DNA from: Paragordius varius
Taxonomy: Eukaryota; Nematomorpha
Length of the DNA stretch: 64,000 nt
NCBI GenBank assembly: GCA_964247055.1
Contig: OZ176052.1
Coordinates: 12,090,001-12,154,000 of the forward strand
Direction of reading: 5' to 3'
Shown: positions 24,888 through 37,972 of the stretch, piece after piece
How positions within the stretch are numbered: the stretch's first letter is position 1
Layout of the letters: each line of letters begins with the position of its first letter
Notes under the pieces: model-generated
Database searches by the model: none
What the model saw: only the letters and a program-made list of their open reading frames with translations
Told to the model about the DNA's origin: nothing
Program-made: the position numbers and the translations under genes

Positions 24888-27792
24888 TCATTTGGCAGGG
24901 GCAAAGCCATTATTTCTATTTTTTGGTACTGAGGTTGGTTCTGCACTGCAACAATTCCAACAATTTGTCTCGTTATTTCTTTGAGTTGCTGCATTCAGGG
25001 CGGGTGAACGGTCACGCGGTGGTACTTGAGCAAATCTTGGGTTATTGACGTTTGAGGGCGGTGGTGCAAAGTTTGGCGGTAGCGGCATCGGCGGTTTCAA
25101 CGGTCTGGAAGGCGGTGGTGGTTTTTGAAAATTACTAGATGGAGAAAAAGCGGGAACCTCAAATGGGTTATTATTGTGTGCGGATGGTCCTTGTGCAAAA
25201 TTTGGCGGTAGCGGCATTGGTGGTTTCAACGGTCTTGATGGTGGTGGCGGATTTTGAAGACCAGTAGATGGGGAAAAAGCGGGAGCTCTAAATCTCGGCT
25301 GAGACAACGGTGGTCTAAACATTAGACCTTGACGAGGTGGAAGGAAAGGCGGTAGTGTATTAATTGGGGTGGCGGAAGTGGGTGGTTTACTCATTAATGA
25401 ACCTTGACGAGGGGGAAGTGGTGGCGGTGGGGTATGTGTTAATGTAGATGAATCTGTAAAATCACTCTCACTTTCATTCAAAACCGTTAAAAGCTTGTTC
25501 ATTCCCTTCTTACAATTTTGATAGGGGGTGGAAGATGATTCACTACTAGTTGCAAAGACTTTAGATTTTTCTTCTTTTGAGGAAATGTTTTTCTCCCTTT
25601 GCTTTTTACTTCCATTCTTGGGTTTAACGGCATCAGCGGTCTTAGATGGTCTTCGTTCTTTAAAGGAAACAAAAATTATTTTTAAACGATTATCATCAAT
25701 AATAATCCATCATTATAAATTATTAATTTTATCCATTCATATCATAATTTTTCAAAATACTAAGAATAATAAATTTCACCTTAACCACATATAACAACTA
25801 CCTTAAATTAAGGAAGTTTCAAAAATAAATTATCATTTCCAATTTCTCAAATAGTTTAAGTATCACTAAGAATTATATATCATTCATTAAGTTGTTTCCT
25901 AAGGTGAACAATTTCTAAAAAATGATATATTTGTATATATTATGTAACTTTTATTTTTGGGTTTTGAAGTGAGATCAGAGAGGGAATCCACATTTAGTCC
26001 GGTATGTTTTTTCAACAATCTCTTGGCGATTTGTTTTTCAATATTGCGCTTTCTACACCGTTCATAATTAAATGTCTCATATATGGATTGCAAGTTTTGC
26101 GAAACTTGTTGAGAATATTCCGCTAGCTGTTGGCAAATTTGGGCTTCTTGGCGTAAAACCTCCTCAAAATTAAGCGAAGTCAATTTATTTTTTGTATTTT
26201 GTGTGGATATAGCCGTTCCTTGTAATATACATGGGCCAGGTTTTGTCTGTTGCCAAGGCTCAAATGGACTAGGTCTGTAGATTGTCCAACTGTCATTTGG
26301 TTTATACTTAATTGGCGGTTTCTCCTCCTTTTGTCCCTCTAGGTATTCTTCATCTTCATTTCTGCATTCGTACGGATATTTATTGGGTGAATTAATTGCC
26401 GATTCATTACTGCGGTCTTGCACATAATTATCAAGCCACATACCGAGTAATGTCTGTATAGAAAGAAAGGGGAATGTTTGTTGCAACTTACTGATTTCTG
26501 GAGTATTCGACAATAAACTTGTATCTAAGACGTTTTGACTTCTTGTTTCTTTAAAGGCAGTATTTGAAGTAATTGGCGATTGTATCTGGCAAGTAATATT
26601 TTTAGTATTATTAGCGTAATGCGAATATGTGGATCGCTAAAATTAAAAAATTTGGGCTTATATTAGCAGATACGTTTAATGATTTATAGGGTTGCGGAAT
26701 CGATAACTAAATCGTTCCGGCTAACAAATCATTTTTGCTTTTTGTTTCCTTTATTAAAGCGGTATTATAAGTATATTGATTCTCTCTACCAATTATTTTT
26801 CTTATTAGCATTAGGGTAGTTTACGGATATTTTAATTTTGTTTTTTAAAGGATATGATATCACCCCAACTGTGTGGAAATTATTTGGCTATCAACCCTAA
26901 CCCTATAAATTATACGTAAATGTAAACATAAGCCCAAGTTTCTACTAAACTTTTATATAAATATGATTGATTATAAAAACATTTATGACGGTTTACATCC
27001 TGTAATTTCAGATGTGTAAGTTTCAACGACTCCTGGATGTGGTTTAATATTTGATAATGCTCATAGAAACTACTGCAATTAAAGGATTTTTTTGAAGTAA
27101 GAAATAAAATCTGTTCATTTTTTACAGCTGTTTGTAGAGTGTCTTTATTATAAATGTCAACTGAAACTATCGAGCTTACCAATAAATATGCAAAAAATGC
27201 ACCAATATTTTATTTAAAATCTAAAATAATGGATCAATAAATTAAAAATTATCATTGAAGTTAGTGAGCCATTATTGTTAGTGTGGTCTCTTTAAAATCG
27301 ACAAACAATACTACTACAAAATTGCTTTTAATAAAACCTTACAATCATAAACCGACGATAATTTTTAAGACAGAGAAAATCTTTTTCTATATTACCCATC
27401 AATATATTATTCAATTACTCGTTTGAAATATAAGTCCCCAATTATTTTTGCAACGAAAAGTATTTACATACCGGAGTGACGTGTGTAAATAGGCCAGTTT
27501 TAGAATCTAAATAGTTCATCATGTGAGCTTTGGTGTCTGGATACGTTTTAGGTGATTCATTGTTAATTGTATTACTTGTATCTTGATACTTGTTAGTTGG
27601 AGATGAATTGGTGGCGGTGGAGAGGGGTGGATGAAATGTACTCATTGTATTCTGTTGAAAGGGGGATGAAACATTTTCTGGGGATAAATTGAAAGTTTGG
27701 AAATTTGAATTTTCATCTAACTTAAATGGTACTAAGCAAGTACTGCATTGATCATAGGGTTTTTGGCAAGTTTTGCAAATTATGAAATTCAT
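24888..27792 (-). CDS. Unrecognised proline-rich Cys-motif protein, array copy 2 (575 aa, 3 exons)
   Basis: Exons are 27792-27472, 26585-25949 and 25657-24888, with the same splice sites and phases as copy 1. Exon 1 is one codon shorter, exon 2 is the same 637 nt, and exon 3 is 9 nt longer, so every indel keeps frame. The four N-terminal Cys, the LQQTFPFLSIQTLLGMW segment, the coiled-coil stretch, both proline-rich repeats (each with SRPLKPPMPLPPN) and the CWNCC motif are all present. Notable differences from copy 1 are Pro for Ser and Leu for Thr changes in the proline-rich part, and LN inserted after MNKLLTV. The frame is intact, so the copy is probably expressed. The function is unknown. 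Confidence 0.75.
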
Positions 27793-30606
27793 TAATGATC
27801 AATTAGATCCTTGTACTATTTATTGTAATTTGAAAATATTAATTGCAAAAATATACATTACTGAATAATTATAAGTATCATTGATTGTTAATACTAAACG
27901 TAGACATGATGCAATAGGCATATCAATTAAACGTCATTTGGATAAATAGAATTAATGATAAATATCTATATGTAAGGGGCTTTTTATTGTACATATGGTC
28001 AAATGTGATGAGATAGCTATTTGCTATGCTCAGCCATTTATTTCCCAAACATTCCAAGTTGTAACGTTTTTCGTCTGGAAATATAAAATATTATAAAATA
28101 TTAATCAATATAATACATTGAGGATTTGAATATAATTATTACCAGGAAATCAATGTATATTTGTGGGAACTATAATTATTCCTCTTTAAGTTATATTCCA
28201 TAAAAACAGTTTTTTTATTTTATTTTAGGGTTATAAGTATGTTTACATATGGATCAAATGTTTGTTATCTATATACAAGATAACATGGAATGCCTGAATT
28301 GCGATATTTAGATAGGATCAAAAAAATAACGCACATTCGATCCATCAACTTGCACAGCTATGTTTTACCCCAGGTCGGTATGATATAGGCTCTCTCACCT
28401 TCCCCAGTGTAATCAAACTAAGGGATGTCCATCATCATCTATAATACCAATGTGATTACCATAATGAAGTATAAAAATGAGCTTGCTACCATAGGTCGGA
28501 GGGTGTCAGAGGCCTATGGCTACCTAAGAAAGTTGGGCTTAAACTGAAATTAAAAATCTTGAAATGCATGTTTATCCTTGCGTAATATACTGATGCTCGT
28601 GGCGTACGCACATACATGCCAGAAAGATACAAGTTTTCATAAAAGGGTGCCTACGACGCATCACTTGCTATATATACATACCTTTGAGGAGCTCACAACT
28701 GCTTACCTCCCACATCCAAAAAATTTTAATTTTTTGCATAAGCCATTCTTCTATCTGGCCTAAAGAAAATGGCACACCAACTCCGGCCTGATTCTAGGAG
28801 ACCACTGCGTAGGGATTAAAATAAAAATTGGGTCATGCACTCGAAAGAAACGGTTCTGATGTGGGAGAATTGTATTGTTTATGTAGCGCGTGGGAGTGAG
28901 CAATGACAGTTAACTCAGTCGGTGGATACTGGAAATGACTGAGCGGTAAAATCAAGAATGCACTTGTTGAAAAAAAGATCAAAATATGTAAAGACAGGAG
29001 ACGAAAGGACGCTAGACCAGTAGAAGGAGGGCTAGCCAGAAATGACATCCCCTATGCCACGAGTATCGATCTAATGCAGACGATCACATTTAGTGGCATG
29101 TCATATCAGATTTGATTATAACATTGGATAAATGATAACATTGATACCTAGTCGTAGAATAAACAACTACCTGTCGCCATTAAGAGGTATTGGTCTAAAA
29201 TTTAGCGTATAAATATAATAGGACTAATTTTATATACTATGTAGGATATCGAGCTAATAGAAAAATAAATTATGTAACCCAATAATTTACTCTTTACCAC
29301 AAAATTGCAATAACAATTTAAACATAAATTAAATTTTTAACGTATCATTATATCACTAGATGTAAGCCCAATTAACCCGAGACGATATAATGAAAAATGA
29401 AGGTTTAAAAAATATTAAGTTTTTTATAAAAAAATATAGACATTTCGTGCAATATCTTTATTATTTTAACTACTGCACCAGATGTATATAATACCAGTTT
29501 AACTAATATAAGATGTCAAAAAAACGCAACCGATTAATTTGACACAGACGCCATCTGGCCCATCAGACATCAGACGACGCAGACAAAGAAGTTAAAACTG
29601 TCAAAAGCGAGCTCTCATGTTTATCAATCAGTAAAATCGAACTGTGTGCCTAAAAAACGATTACAGGATGCATTGCTTTTATACATCAGAAGAAAAAGGA
29701 TGTTGAAAGTCATTGTTCCATCGATTAAATTGTGCAACATAGATTATATATTTAAATGATTTTAATATGAAAGAGAGTGGGCATGGCAGACCAAGCCGCG
29801 AAGACGAAGTGCAAGACTAATTGGATGATGACTCACTCAACTCAAACTCATTTCATTATTGTATCACAACCATTCGATATGTACAAAATGAGAAGGATCA
29901 ATAAACTCAGTAAATACTGACCAGACAATTCGCATGGCAATTATAAAATCACCAATGGACTTGAAACATCCTGCTTCCGGAGGATGGTGAAAAATGGTTT
30001 TTGTAAATTGAGAGAGAGAAATGCTAAGTTGCCAACCGGTCAATAACATCAAAGTTAATCAATTTACTAAAACCATGAATGTGTCTGGTAAACCAAAGCG
30101 CTGTTGTGCATTACAAGCTTAAGAAGCCCAGTTAAACCGTTAATGGAAAACTCTATCTGCAGAAAATGATTAATTAAATTAATGCATTAAGGAAAACGAC
30201 CAAAATGGACCCAAAGACAGGACAATAAATTTTGCCACATAACAATGAGTCCCACACGGCAAAACCAATAAAAGACACCTTATACTTCGAGAAAATACTT
30301 TTGCATCCGCTGAACTCTCCTGACCTGACGATCCCTATTCCCTCCTCGCATCATGGTATATGCTTGCAGAGAGCAGCTTAATAATTTGGAAAACGTTTGA
30401 AAATGGCTTGACAGATGGTTTACCAAAAAACATTTAGTTTCCAATCATGGCATTCATAACTTAAAAGTTGGAGGAATTTTTAGAAGGAGAATATCTCGAA
30501 TAAAATAAATAATTAATTTCCTCAATTATGTTTTTTAGCAAAAAGCCGTAGTTACCTTAGACTACACCTGGTATTCAACGCTTGTGCTAAGGAAAATAAT
30601 CTAGAG
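27793..30606. repeat. Array unit 3, gene-upstream block
   Basis: Same block as 197-2929. The left part has more indels than units 1, 2 and 4: the short frame seen at 1010-1213 is disrupted here. The right part (about 30120-30600) is nearly identical to unit 1 and ends in the same hAT-like insertion. It includes a mariner relic. No gene is supported. Confidence 0.7.
29613..30510 (+). pseudogene. Dead mariner transposase, unit 3
   Basis: Same relic and position as in the other units. It is recognisable by the GKPKRCCALQA-like core, the HTAKPIKDTL-like stretch near 30255 and the WLDRWFTKK..HGIHNL C-terminal part at about 30405-30460. Many stops are present. Confidence 0.65.
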
Positions 30607-32209
30607 CAGGGCTTCTTAAACTATGGATCGCGACCCTATGTTTAGTCGCGAGTGACAAGAATAGAGTTTAACAAAAATTTTTTTTAACTTGTATAATTTT
30701 TATGAAGAAAAATAACAATCATCGTAGATAAATATATCATAAAATTTTCTGGTTCTGAAAGACTGTTTATACAAGCATTTCTATTCCAATCATTACAATC
30801 TATATATTTATAAAAATGGAAAATGTTGGCTTTGTGATCTGCTTCCGGAAAACCGGTATACCCATTCAAATCCAAATGTCAAAAAAATATACATTAATGA
30901 ATGCCCAGACAATAGCTTTCCCCTTTTTTGATTTCTCCGAGTTCGGGCCCACACCGTGTGAAAAACGGGTTTTTCTGAAAACAGAACAGAACAATCGTCT
31001 CTTTGGGGCATATATACGGAAAACGTGTTGAACCATTTGATTACAAATATGATTATTATTACTTTTTTTCGATTGCGCCGAACCTAGTCGGCTTAATTTT
31101 TTAAATAGGCTCTCTTTTTACCTGTTCCCTCCGTAAAATGCCCCATTTTTTTAAAAAAATTAAATTTTTTGCCCAGGATATGAGACCGTTAAAATTCACC
31201 GAGGATTCGAGTTATTCTCTGTTAAAAGGAAAAATTATAGTCTTGCGTTTTTTAATATTGGCTGCTGGGTAAACGGATAGCCGCTAAAACTGCGCCACTA
31301 TATAGAAATTGCGTTTTTTTGGAGCTAATTTACAGATAGTTCATGAAGCCATATGAGCTCATTAAAAGCTTGAAATATTACCCTGAACTAGGTAAAAATT
31401 AATGTCGAGTTTTTTTATTACCGTTAATTTGGGGCCTTGATGCCCTATAACACCATCATATAACTATTATTTAGTGTTGAGGTATTTTTTCGAATAACCC
31501 ATGAGACGATAATATCAAAGATGATTCCAAATATTTCCCCTATAAAGGCAAATAATTAACTGAGCTTTTTCCATATGGGTCTATGGGTAAGGGTCTATCG
31601 GTTTAAAACTGAGCCGCCATACAAAATAGGCGTAGTTTTGGAGCTAATTTTCACAAACCTTAAGAAGCCATACGAGTTTAGTTAAACACATTTCTGGGGA
31701 ATTTGTATAATATTCTTTCCTTTAAAAAGGGACCACAAATGATTTATTATATCCCTTGATACCAGATGTATGAACACAATTTCGAATTCTTTCAACCATA
31801 ATTTCGTTAAACGAAAATCTTAAAATAAATCCGATGATAGTTGAATATTAACTTTAATAAGGGACGGATTAAATATGGTCAATTTTAAGTACACAATATT
31901 TCAGCCTATGCAAAACCCGTAAAAGAATAATTAAAGTTCTTTTTATTAAATATGTTTATTATTATTTATCTCCATTAACCCTATTTATTGCAAATTATTT
32001 AGAATAACTATCGGTAAGACTATGCCACACCGAAGCGTGACAGGGCCGCTAGTATCTTGTTTAAATTTACTATCAATCGGTTATAGAAATTTATGAAAAA
32101 TGTAGATTTATTTTTATCTCTCAAAATTGAAATTTCTTTTATATTTGTTGAAGTCGTTGAGAAACTCGCAATCATAAATGGGGTGGGAAACTACAAACAA
32201 GAAGCCCTG
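30607..32209. mobile_element. Non-autonomous hAT-like element, copy C (unit 3)
   Basis: It has the same ends as 2930-4544 and lies at the orthologous position of unit 3. The 8-bp flanks are ATCTAGAG (30599-30606) and ATCTAAAG (32210-32217), one mismatch. The shared site with copy A shows one insertion that was duplicated or converted along with the unit, rather than two independent insertions. It has no coding sequence. Confidence 0.8.
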
Positions 32210-33726
32210 ATCTAAAGAATTAATTTATTAAACTCTCTAAAATAATTTTAAATTTACCAACTTTATTAAAGATTTCAGAGAGAGAGAGACTTCTAAGACC
32301 TATACATTTTTAAAAACGGGTTTAACGAAATTCCACATAATATATAACAATTAATGTATTCTTAAAAATACATAATTGCAAAATATAACAATAAGAAATT
32401 TAAAAAATATACCACAGCCCAGTCTAAAAAACAATGAAGGAAAATGTGTTCCTAATCGAAACATTTCCCCAATCAATTTATACGATTATCCAGTCTATCG
32501 AAACATTTTCCCATTTACTAAGAACATTTTTGCAATCAATAAAAACGGTTTATTTGGATACAACACATTCATTTCAGTCCTTAGATTCAAATCGTGGTAG
32601 TTGGATACCTCAGGCTTGTTCAAAATACTTCAAAAACTATGGAAGGAATTGAAACTATGACAAAAAGTTGCCCTTATGTAACATTAATGAACCGAAATAT
32701 TAAAAAAATGATTCAGTATTTGATACATATTTTAGAATAAAACCCAAAAGTAAATATTTAGTCAACATGACTGTTTAGCCAAACTTAAAAATAATAGAAG
32801 ATAAACCAATTTTTCTGCCTCTATCAATATTATAAGTGATAATTTTAAAATTTAAAATTAAATAAACACGATATTTTGCCAAAATGTTATAAAATAAAAA
32901 TGTCGAAGTAGTTTGATATGGGCCTTTTTGAAACTAAATTTTTACATTGTTCCATTTAATATAATTTGTTTAGGATATAAGGCCTGTAAAAATAAGCACC
33001 TACTGGGTAGTATGGAACTTGTTTTTCAAAACAAAATTTTATTTAGATATGTTGGCATATTTATATGATTTTTATTAGAATAGAAGCACAAATTTAAATT
33101 GGGACCGTTTCCTTTGGTAGTTTAAAAATCATAACTCAAATTTAGTCTGGAGTATTTAGATACCCCAATTTGAATCGAAGTGTTAATAACAGTTGTAAAA
33201 TCCGTATTATGATAATCAAAATTTAAATAGAAAATTCAAAAGTTTGACAACTGTTATTACAAAACATAATCAATCCATCATTTACCATTACAATATCATC
33301 TGGTATTTAATATTTATACATCTCAACTTTTATATCAGCAATTATTTCCATTAAGTTTAAAACAGTACCTTCTTAAGTTATGTTTAGAATCATCTCTGGG
33401 TGAAATTTGATGTTTAATCTGATATAATACTATTTGTCGTTTAAATTGGAAATTAAAATTAAGTCAAATTTATTTGCCATATAGCGTAATTCAATAGCTT
33501 AACACATCTTCAAAGTTAAAATTGTGTAGTAATATAATTAATTTAGTCAATATATTTTAAACACTCATTCATATTAATTTTACTGATTGGTTAATTTTAT
33601 TTTGCATTTATTAATTTGCGCATAGCAATATAATCATTATATTAGTTTATATATATTTTTTTATGATTAATAGGTAGTGGGTTTTGCGATAATTATTTTT
33701 TTAATATTTCCCATGCCCATGCCTGT
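32210..33726. repeat. Unit 3 middle block: MITE 'D' copy (about 32545-33195) and a deletion junction
   Basis: After the shared AT-rich block comes a MITE 'D' copy with imperfect inverted ends: the TTCAAATCGTGGTAG side near 32587 and its counterpart near 33165. At about 33300 the sequence joins directly to DNA equivalent to 24470 in unit 2, so the USP relic and its surroundings are absent from this unit. No gene is supported here. Confidence 0.5.
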
Positions 33727-36534
33727 TCATTTGGCAGGGGCAAAGCCATTGTTTCTATTTTTCGGTACTGAGGTTGGTTCTGCACTACAACAATTCCAAC
33801 AATTTGTCTCGTTATTTATTTGACTTGCTGCATTCGGGGCGGGTGAACGGTGACGTGGTACTTGAGCAAATCTTGGGTTATTGATGTTTGAGGGCGGTGG
33901 TGCAAAGTTTGGCGGTAACGGCATTGGCGGTTTAAGGGGTCTTGGCGGTGGTGGCTTTTGAAGAACAGTAGATGGAGAAAAAGCGGGAACTCCAAACGGG
34001 TTATTAATGTATGCAGACGGACCTTGTGCAAAATTTGACGGTAGCGGCATTGGTGGTTTCAACGGTCTTGAAGGCGGTGGCGGATTTTGAAGACCAGTAG
34101 ATGGGGAAAAAGCGGGAGCTCTAAATCTCGGCTGAGACAACGGCGGTCTAAACATTAAACCTTGACGAGGTGGAAGGAAAGGCGGTAGTGTATTAATTGG
34201 GGTGGCGGAAGTGGGTGGTTTACTCATTAATGAACCTTGACGAGGGGGAAGTGGTGGCGGTGGGGTATGTGTTAATGTAGATGAATCTGTAAAATCACTC
34301 TCACTTTCATTCAAAACCGTTAAAAGCTTGTTCATTCCCTTCTTACAATTTTGATAGGGGGTGGAAGATGATTCACTACTAGTTGCAAAGACTTTAGATT
34401 TTTCTTCTTTTGAGGAAATGTTTTTCTCCCTTTGCTTTTTACTTCCATTCTTGGGTTTAACGGCATCAGCGGTCTTAGATGGTCTTCGTTCTTTAAAGGA
34501 AACAAAAATTATTTTTAAACGATTATTATCAACAAATGTCCCTGAATATAATTATTACTTATCATTCATATTATTTTCAAAATATAAGAGGCATATTAAA
34601 TTTCACCTTAACCACATATAACAACTACCTTAAATTAAGGAAGTTTCAAATATATATCATTCATTAAGTTGTTTCCTAAGGTGAACAATTTCTAAAAAAT
34701 GATATATTTGTATATATTATGTAACTTTTATTTTTGGGTTTTGAAGTGAGATCAGAGAGAGAATCCACATTTAGTCCTGTATGTTTTTTCAACAATCTCT
34801 TGGCGATTTGTTTTTCAATATTGCGCTCTCTACACCGTTCATAATTAAATGTCTCATATATGGATTGCAAGTTTTGCGAAACTTGTTGAGAATATTCCGC
34901 TAGCTGTTGGCAAATTTGGGCTTCTTGGCGTAAAACCTCCTCAAAATTAAGCGAAGTCAATTTATTTTTTGTATTTTGTGTGGATATAGCCGTTCCTTGT
35001 AATATACATGGGCCAGGTTTTGTCTGTTGCCAAGGCTCAAATGGACTGGGTCTGTAGATTGTCCAACTGTCATTCGGTTTATACTTAATTGGCGGTTTAT
35101 CCTCCTTTTGTCCCTCTATGTATTCTTCATCTTCATTTCTGCATTCGTACGGATATTTATTGGGTGAATTAATTGCCGATTCATTACTGCGGTCTTGCAC
35201 ATAATTATCAAGCCACATACCGAGTAATGTCTGTATAGAAAGAAAGGGGAATGTTTGTTGCAACTTACTGATTTCTGGAGTATTCGACAATAAACTTGTA
35301 TCTAAGACGTTTTGACTTCTTGTTTCTTTAAAGGCAGTATTTGAAGTAATTGGCGATTGTATCTGGTAAGTAATATTTTTAGTAGTATTAGCGTAATGTG
35401 AATATGTGCATCGTTAAAATAAAAAATTTGGGCTTATGTTAGCATATACGTTATATGATTTATAGGGTTTCGGAATCGATAACCAAATCGTTCCGGCTAA
35501 CAAATCATTTTTGCTTCTTGTTTCCTTTATTAAAGCGGTATTATAAGTATATGGATTCTCTCTAACAATTTTTAATCTTGTTAGCATTAGGGTATTTTAC
35601 GGATATTTTAATTTTTTTAAAGGTTTGCAACCCTAACCCCATAAATCATACGTTAATGTAAACATAGCCCAAGTTTCTGCAAAACTTTTATATAAATATT
35701 TTTGAATAAAAAACATTTATGACGGTTTCCGTTCTGTAATTTTAGCTGTGTAAGTTTCAACGACTCCTGGATGCGGTTTTAATATTTTATAATGCTTATA
35801 GAAACTACTGCAATTTTTAAAGGATTTTTTTTCGAAGTAAGAAATAAAATCTGCTCATTTTTTACAGCTGTTTGTAGAGTGTCTTTATTATAAATGTCAA
35901 CTGAAACTATCGAGCTTACCAATAAATATGAAAAAAATGCACCAATATTTTATTTAAAATCTAAAATAATGGATCAATAAATTAAAAATTATCATTGAAG
36001 TTAGTGAGCCAATATTGTTAGTGTGGTCTGTTTAAATCGACAAACAATACTACTACAAAATTGCTTTTAATAAAACTTTACCATCAAAAACCGACGATAG
36101 TTTTTAAGACAGAGAAAGTAGTTTTTTATATTACCCATCAATATATTATTTAATTACTCGTTTGAAATATAAGTCCCCAATTATTTTTGCAACGAAAAGG
36201 ATTTACATACCGGAGTGACGTTTGTAAATAGACCAGTTTTAGAATCTAAATAGTTCAAGATGTGAGCTTTGGTGTCTGGAATCGTTTTAGGTGATCCATT
36301 CTTAATTGTATTACTTGTATCTTGATAGTTGTTGGTTGGAGATGAATTGGTGAGGGTGGAGAGGGGTGGATGAAATGTACTCATTGTATTTGGCTGAAAA
36401 GGGGATGAAACATTTTCTGGGGATAAATTGAAAGTTTGGAAATTTGAATTTTTTTCATCCAACATAAATGGTGTTAAGCATGTACTACATTGATCATAGG
36501 GTTTTTGACAAGTTTCACAAATTTTAAAACTCAT
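33727..36534 (-). CDS. Unrecognised proline-rich Cys-motif protein, array copy 3 (574 aa, 3 exons)
   Basis: Exons are 36534-36211, 35362-34726 and 34490-33727, again with matching splice sites and phases. Exon 2 is 637 nt as in the other copies, and exon 3 is 3 nt longer than in copy 1. The cysteine motif reads ICETCQKPYDQCSTC, with all four Cys kept. The copy is a mosaic: exon 2 and the 5' half of exon 3 follow copy 2, while the second proline-rich repeat, part of intron 1 and exon 1 follow copy 1. The reading frame is open throughout. The function is unknown. Confidence 0.75.
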
Positions 36535-37810
36535 TAATGATCAATTAGATCCTTGTACTATTTATTGTAATTTGAAAATATTAATTGCAAAAATATACAT
36601 TACTGAATATTATACTAATATGACGATGTCTTTGATTGTTAATCCCAAACGTAAACATGATGCAATAGGCATATCAATTAAACGTCATTTAGATAAATAG
36701 AATTAATGATAAATATCTATATGTAAGGGGCTTTTTATTGTACATAATATTCTGGTCAAATGTGATGAGATAGCTATTTGCTATGCTCAGCCATCCATTT
36801 CCCCAACATTCAAAGTTGTAGAGTTTTTCGTCTGGAAATATAAAATATTATAAAATATTAATAAATATAATACATTGAGGATTTGAATATAATTATTACC
36901 AGGAAATCAGTGTATATTGATTCCGGTAATCACATAAAAGTTGTGGGAATCATAATAATTCCTCTTTAAGTTATATGCCATAAAAACAGTTTTTATTTTG
37001 TTTTAAGGTTATAAGTGTGATTAAATATGGATCAAATGTTTGTTATCTCTATAGATAACATGGAATGCCTAAATTGCGATATTTAGATAAGATCAAAAAA
37101 ATACCGCACATTCGATCCATCAACTTGCACAGCTATGTGATACCAGATCGGTATGGTCTAAGCTCTCTCACATGCCCCAGTGTAATCAAACTAAGGGATG
37201 TCCATCATCATCTATATCAATATGATTACCATTATGAAATATAAAAATAAGCTTGCTGCCAATTAGTCGGTGGGTGTTAGAGATATATGGCAATCCAAGA
37301 AAGTCGGGCTTAAACTGAAATTAAAAATCTTGAAATGTATGATTATCCTTGCGTAATATACTGATGCTCGTGGCGTAACACGCACATACATGCCAGAAAG
37401 ATACAAGTTTTCATAAAAGGGTGCCTACGACGCATCAGTTGCTATATACACATACCTTTGAGGAGCTCACAACTGCTTACCTCCCACATCCAAAAAATTT
37501 TAATCCTTTGCATAACACTAACCATTCTTCTAGCTGGCCTGAAAATAGCGGCACACCAACTCCGGCCTAATTCTAGGACCCACTGCGTGAGGCCTAAAAT
37601 GAAATTTGGTAATGCACCCTGGAACGCTTACGATGTGGGAGAATCGTATTGTTCATGTAGCGCATGGGAGTAAGCAATGACAGTTAATTCAGTCGGTGGA
37701 TACTGGAAATGATAGAGCGGTAAAATCAAGAATGTCCTTGTTGAAAAAAAGATAAAGGACGCTAGACCAGAAGAAGGAGGACTAGCCAGGAATGACATCC
37801 CCTATACCAC
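36535..37810. repeat. Array unit 4, upstream block, left part
   Basis: This is the left part of the unit block, directly upstream of array copy 3. It is nearly identical to unit 2 over about 36710-37280. It ends at TATACCAC, where the composite retroelement begins, and resumes at 47284 as GAATATCGATC. The uninterrupted version is at about 1389 in unit 1. No gene is supported. Confidence 0.75.
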
Positions 37811-37824
37811 TGTTAAAAGGGTTA

Positions 37825-37972
37825 GAATAATGGAATAGGACCTTGGTTCTATTTTGTGGTTTTCGGAATCCGAGGTAATGATTAAGAGGAACGGACGGGG
37901 GCATCCGTACTGTGGCGCTAGAGGTGAAATTCTTGGACCGCCGCAAGACGAACAACTGCGAAAGTATTTGCC
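37825..37972 (+). rRNA. 18S rRNA fragment, central part (captured)
   Basis: About 148 nt match the conserved centre of eukaryotic 18S rRNA: the GGAATAGGACC hairpin region, GAGGTGAAATTCTTGGACCG, and the CAAGACGAAC...GCGAAAG stretch. It begins immediately after the first 14 bases of the retroelement's LTR and ends abruptly at ATTTGCC, where antisense GRK sequence starts. It overlaps the larger 18S fragment at 38888-39699 by about 30 nt with one difference and continues it. A few transition-like changes against the usual consensus suggest it is not under rRNA constraint. It is not a functional rDNA unit. Confidence 0.9.
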
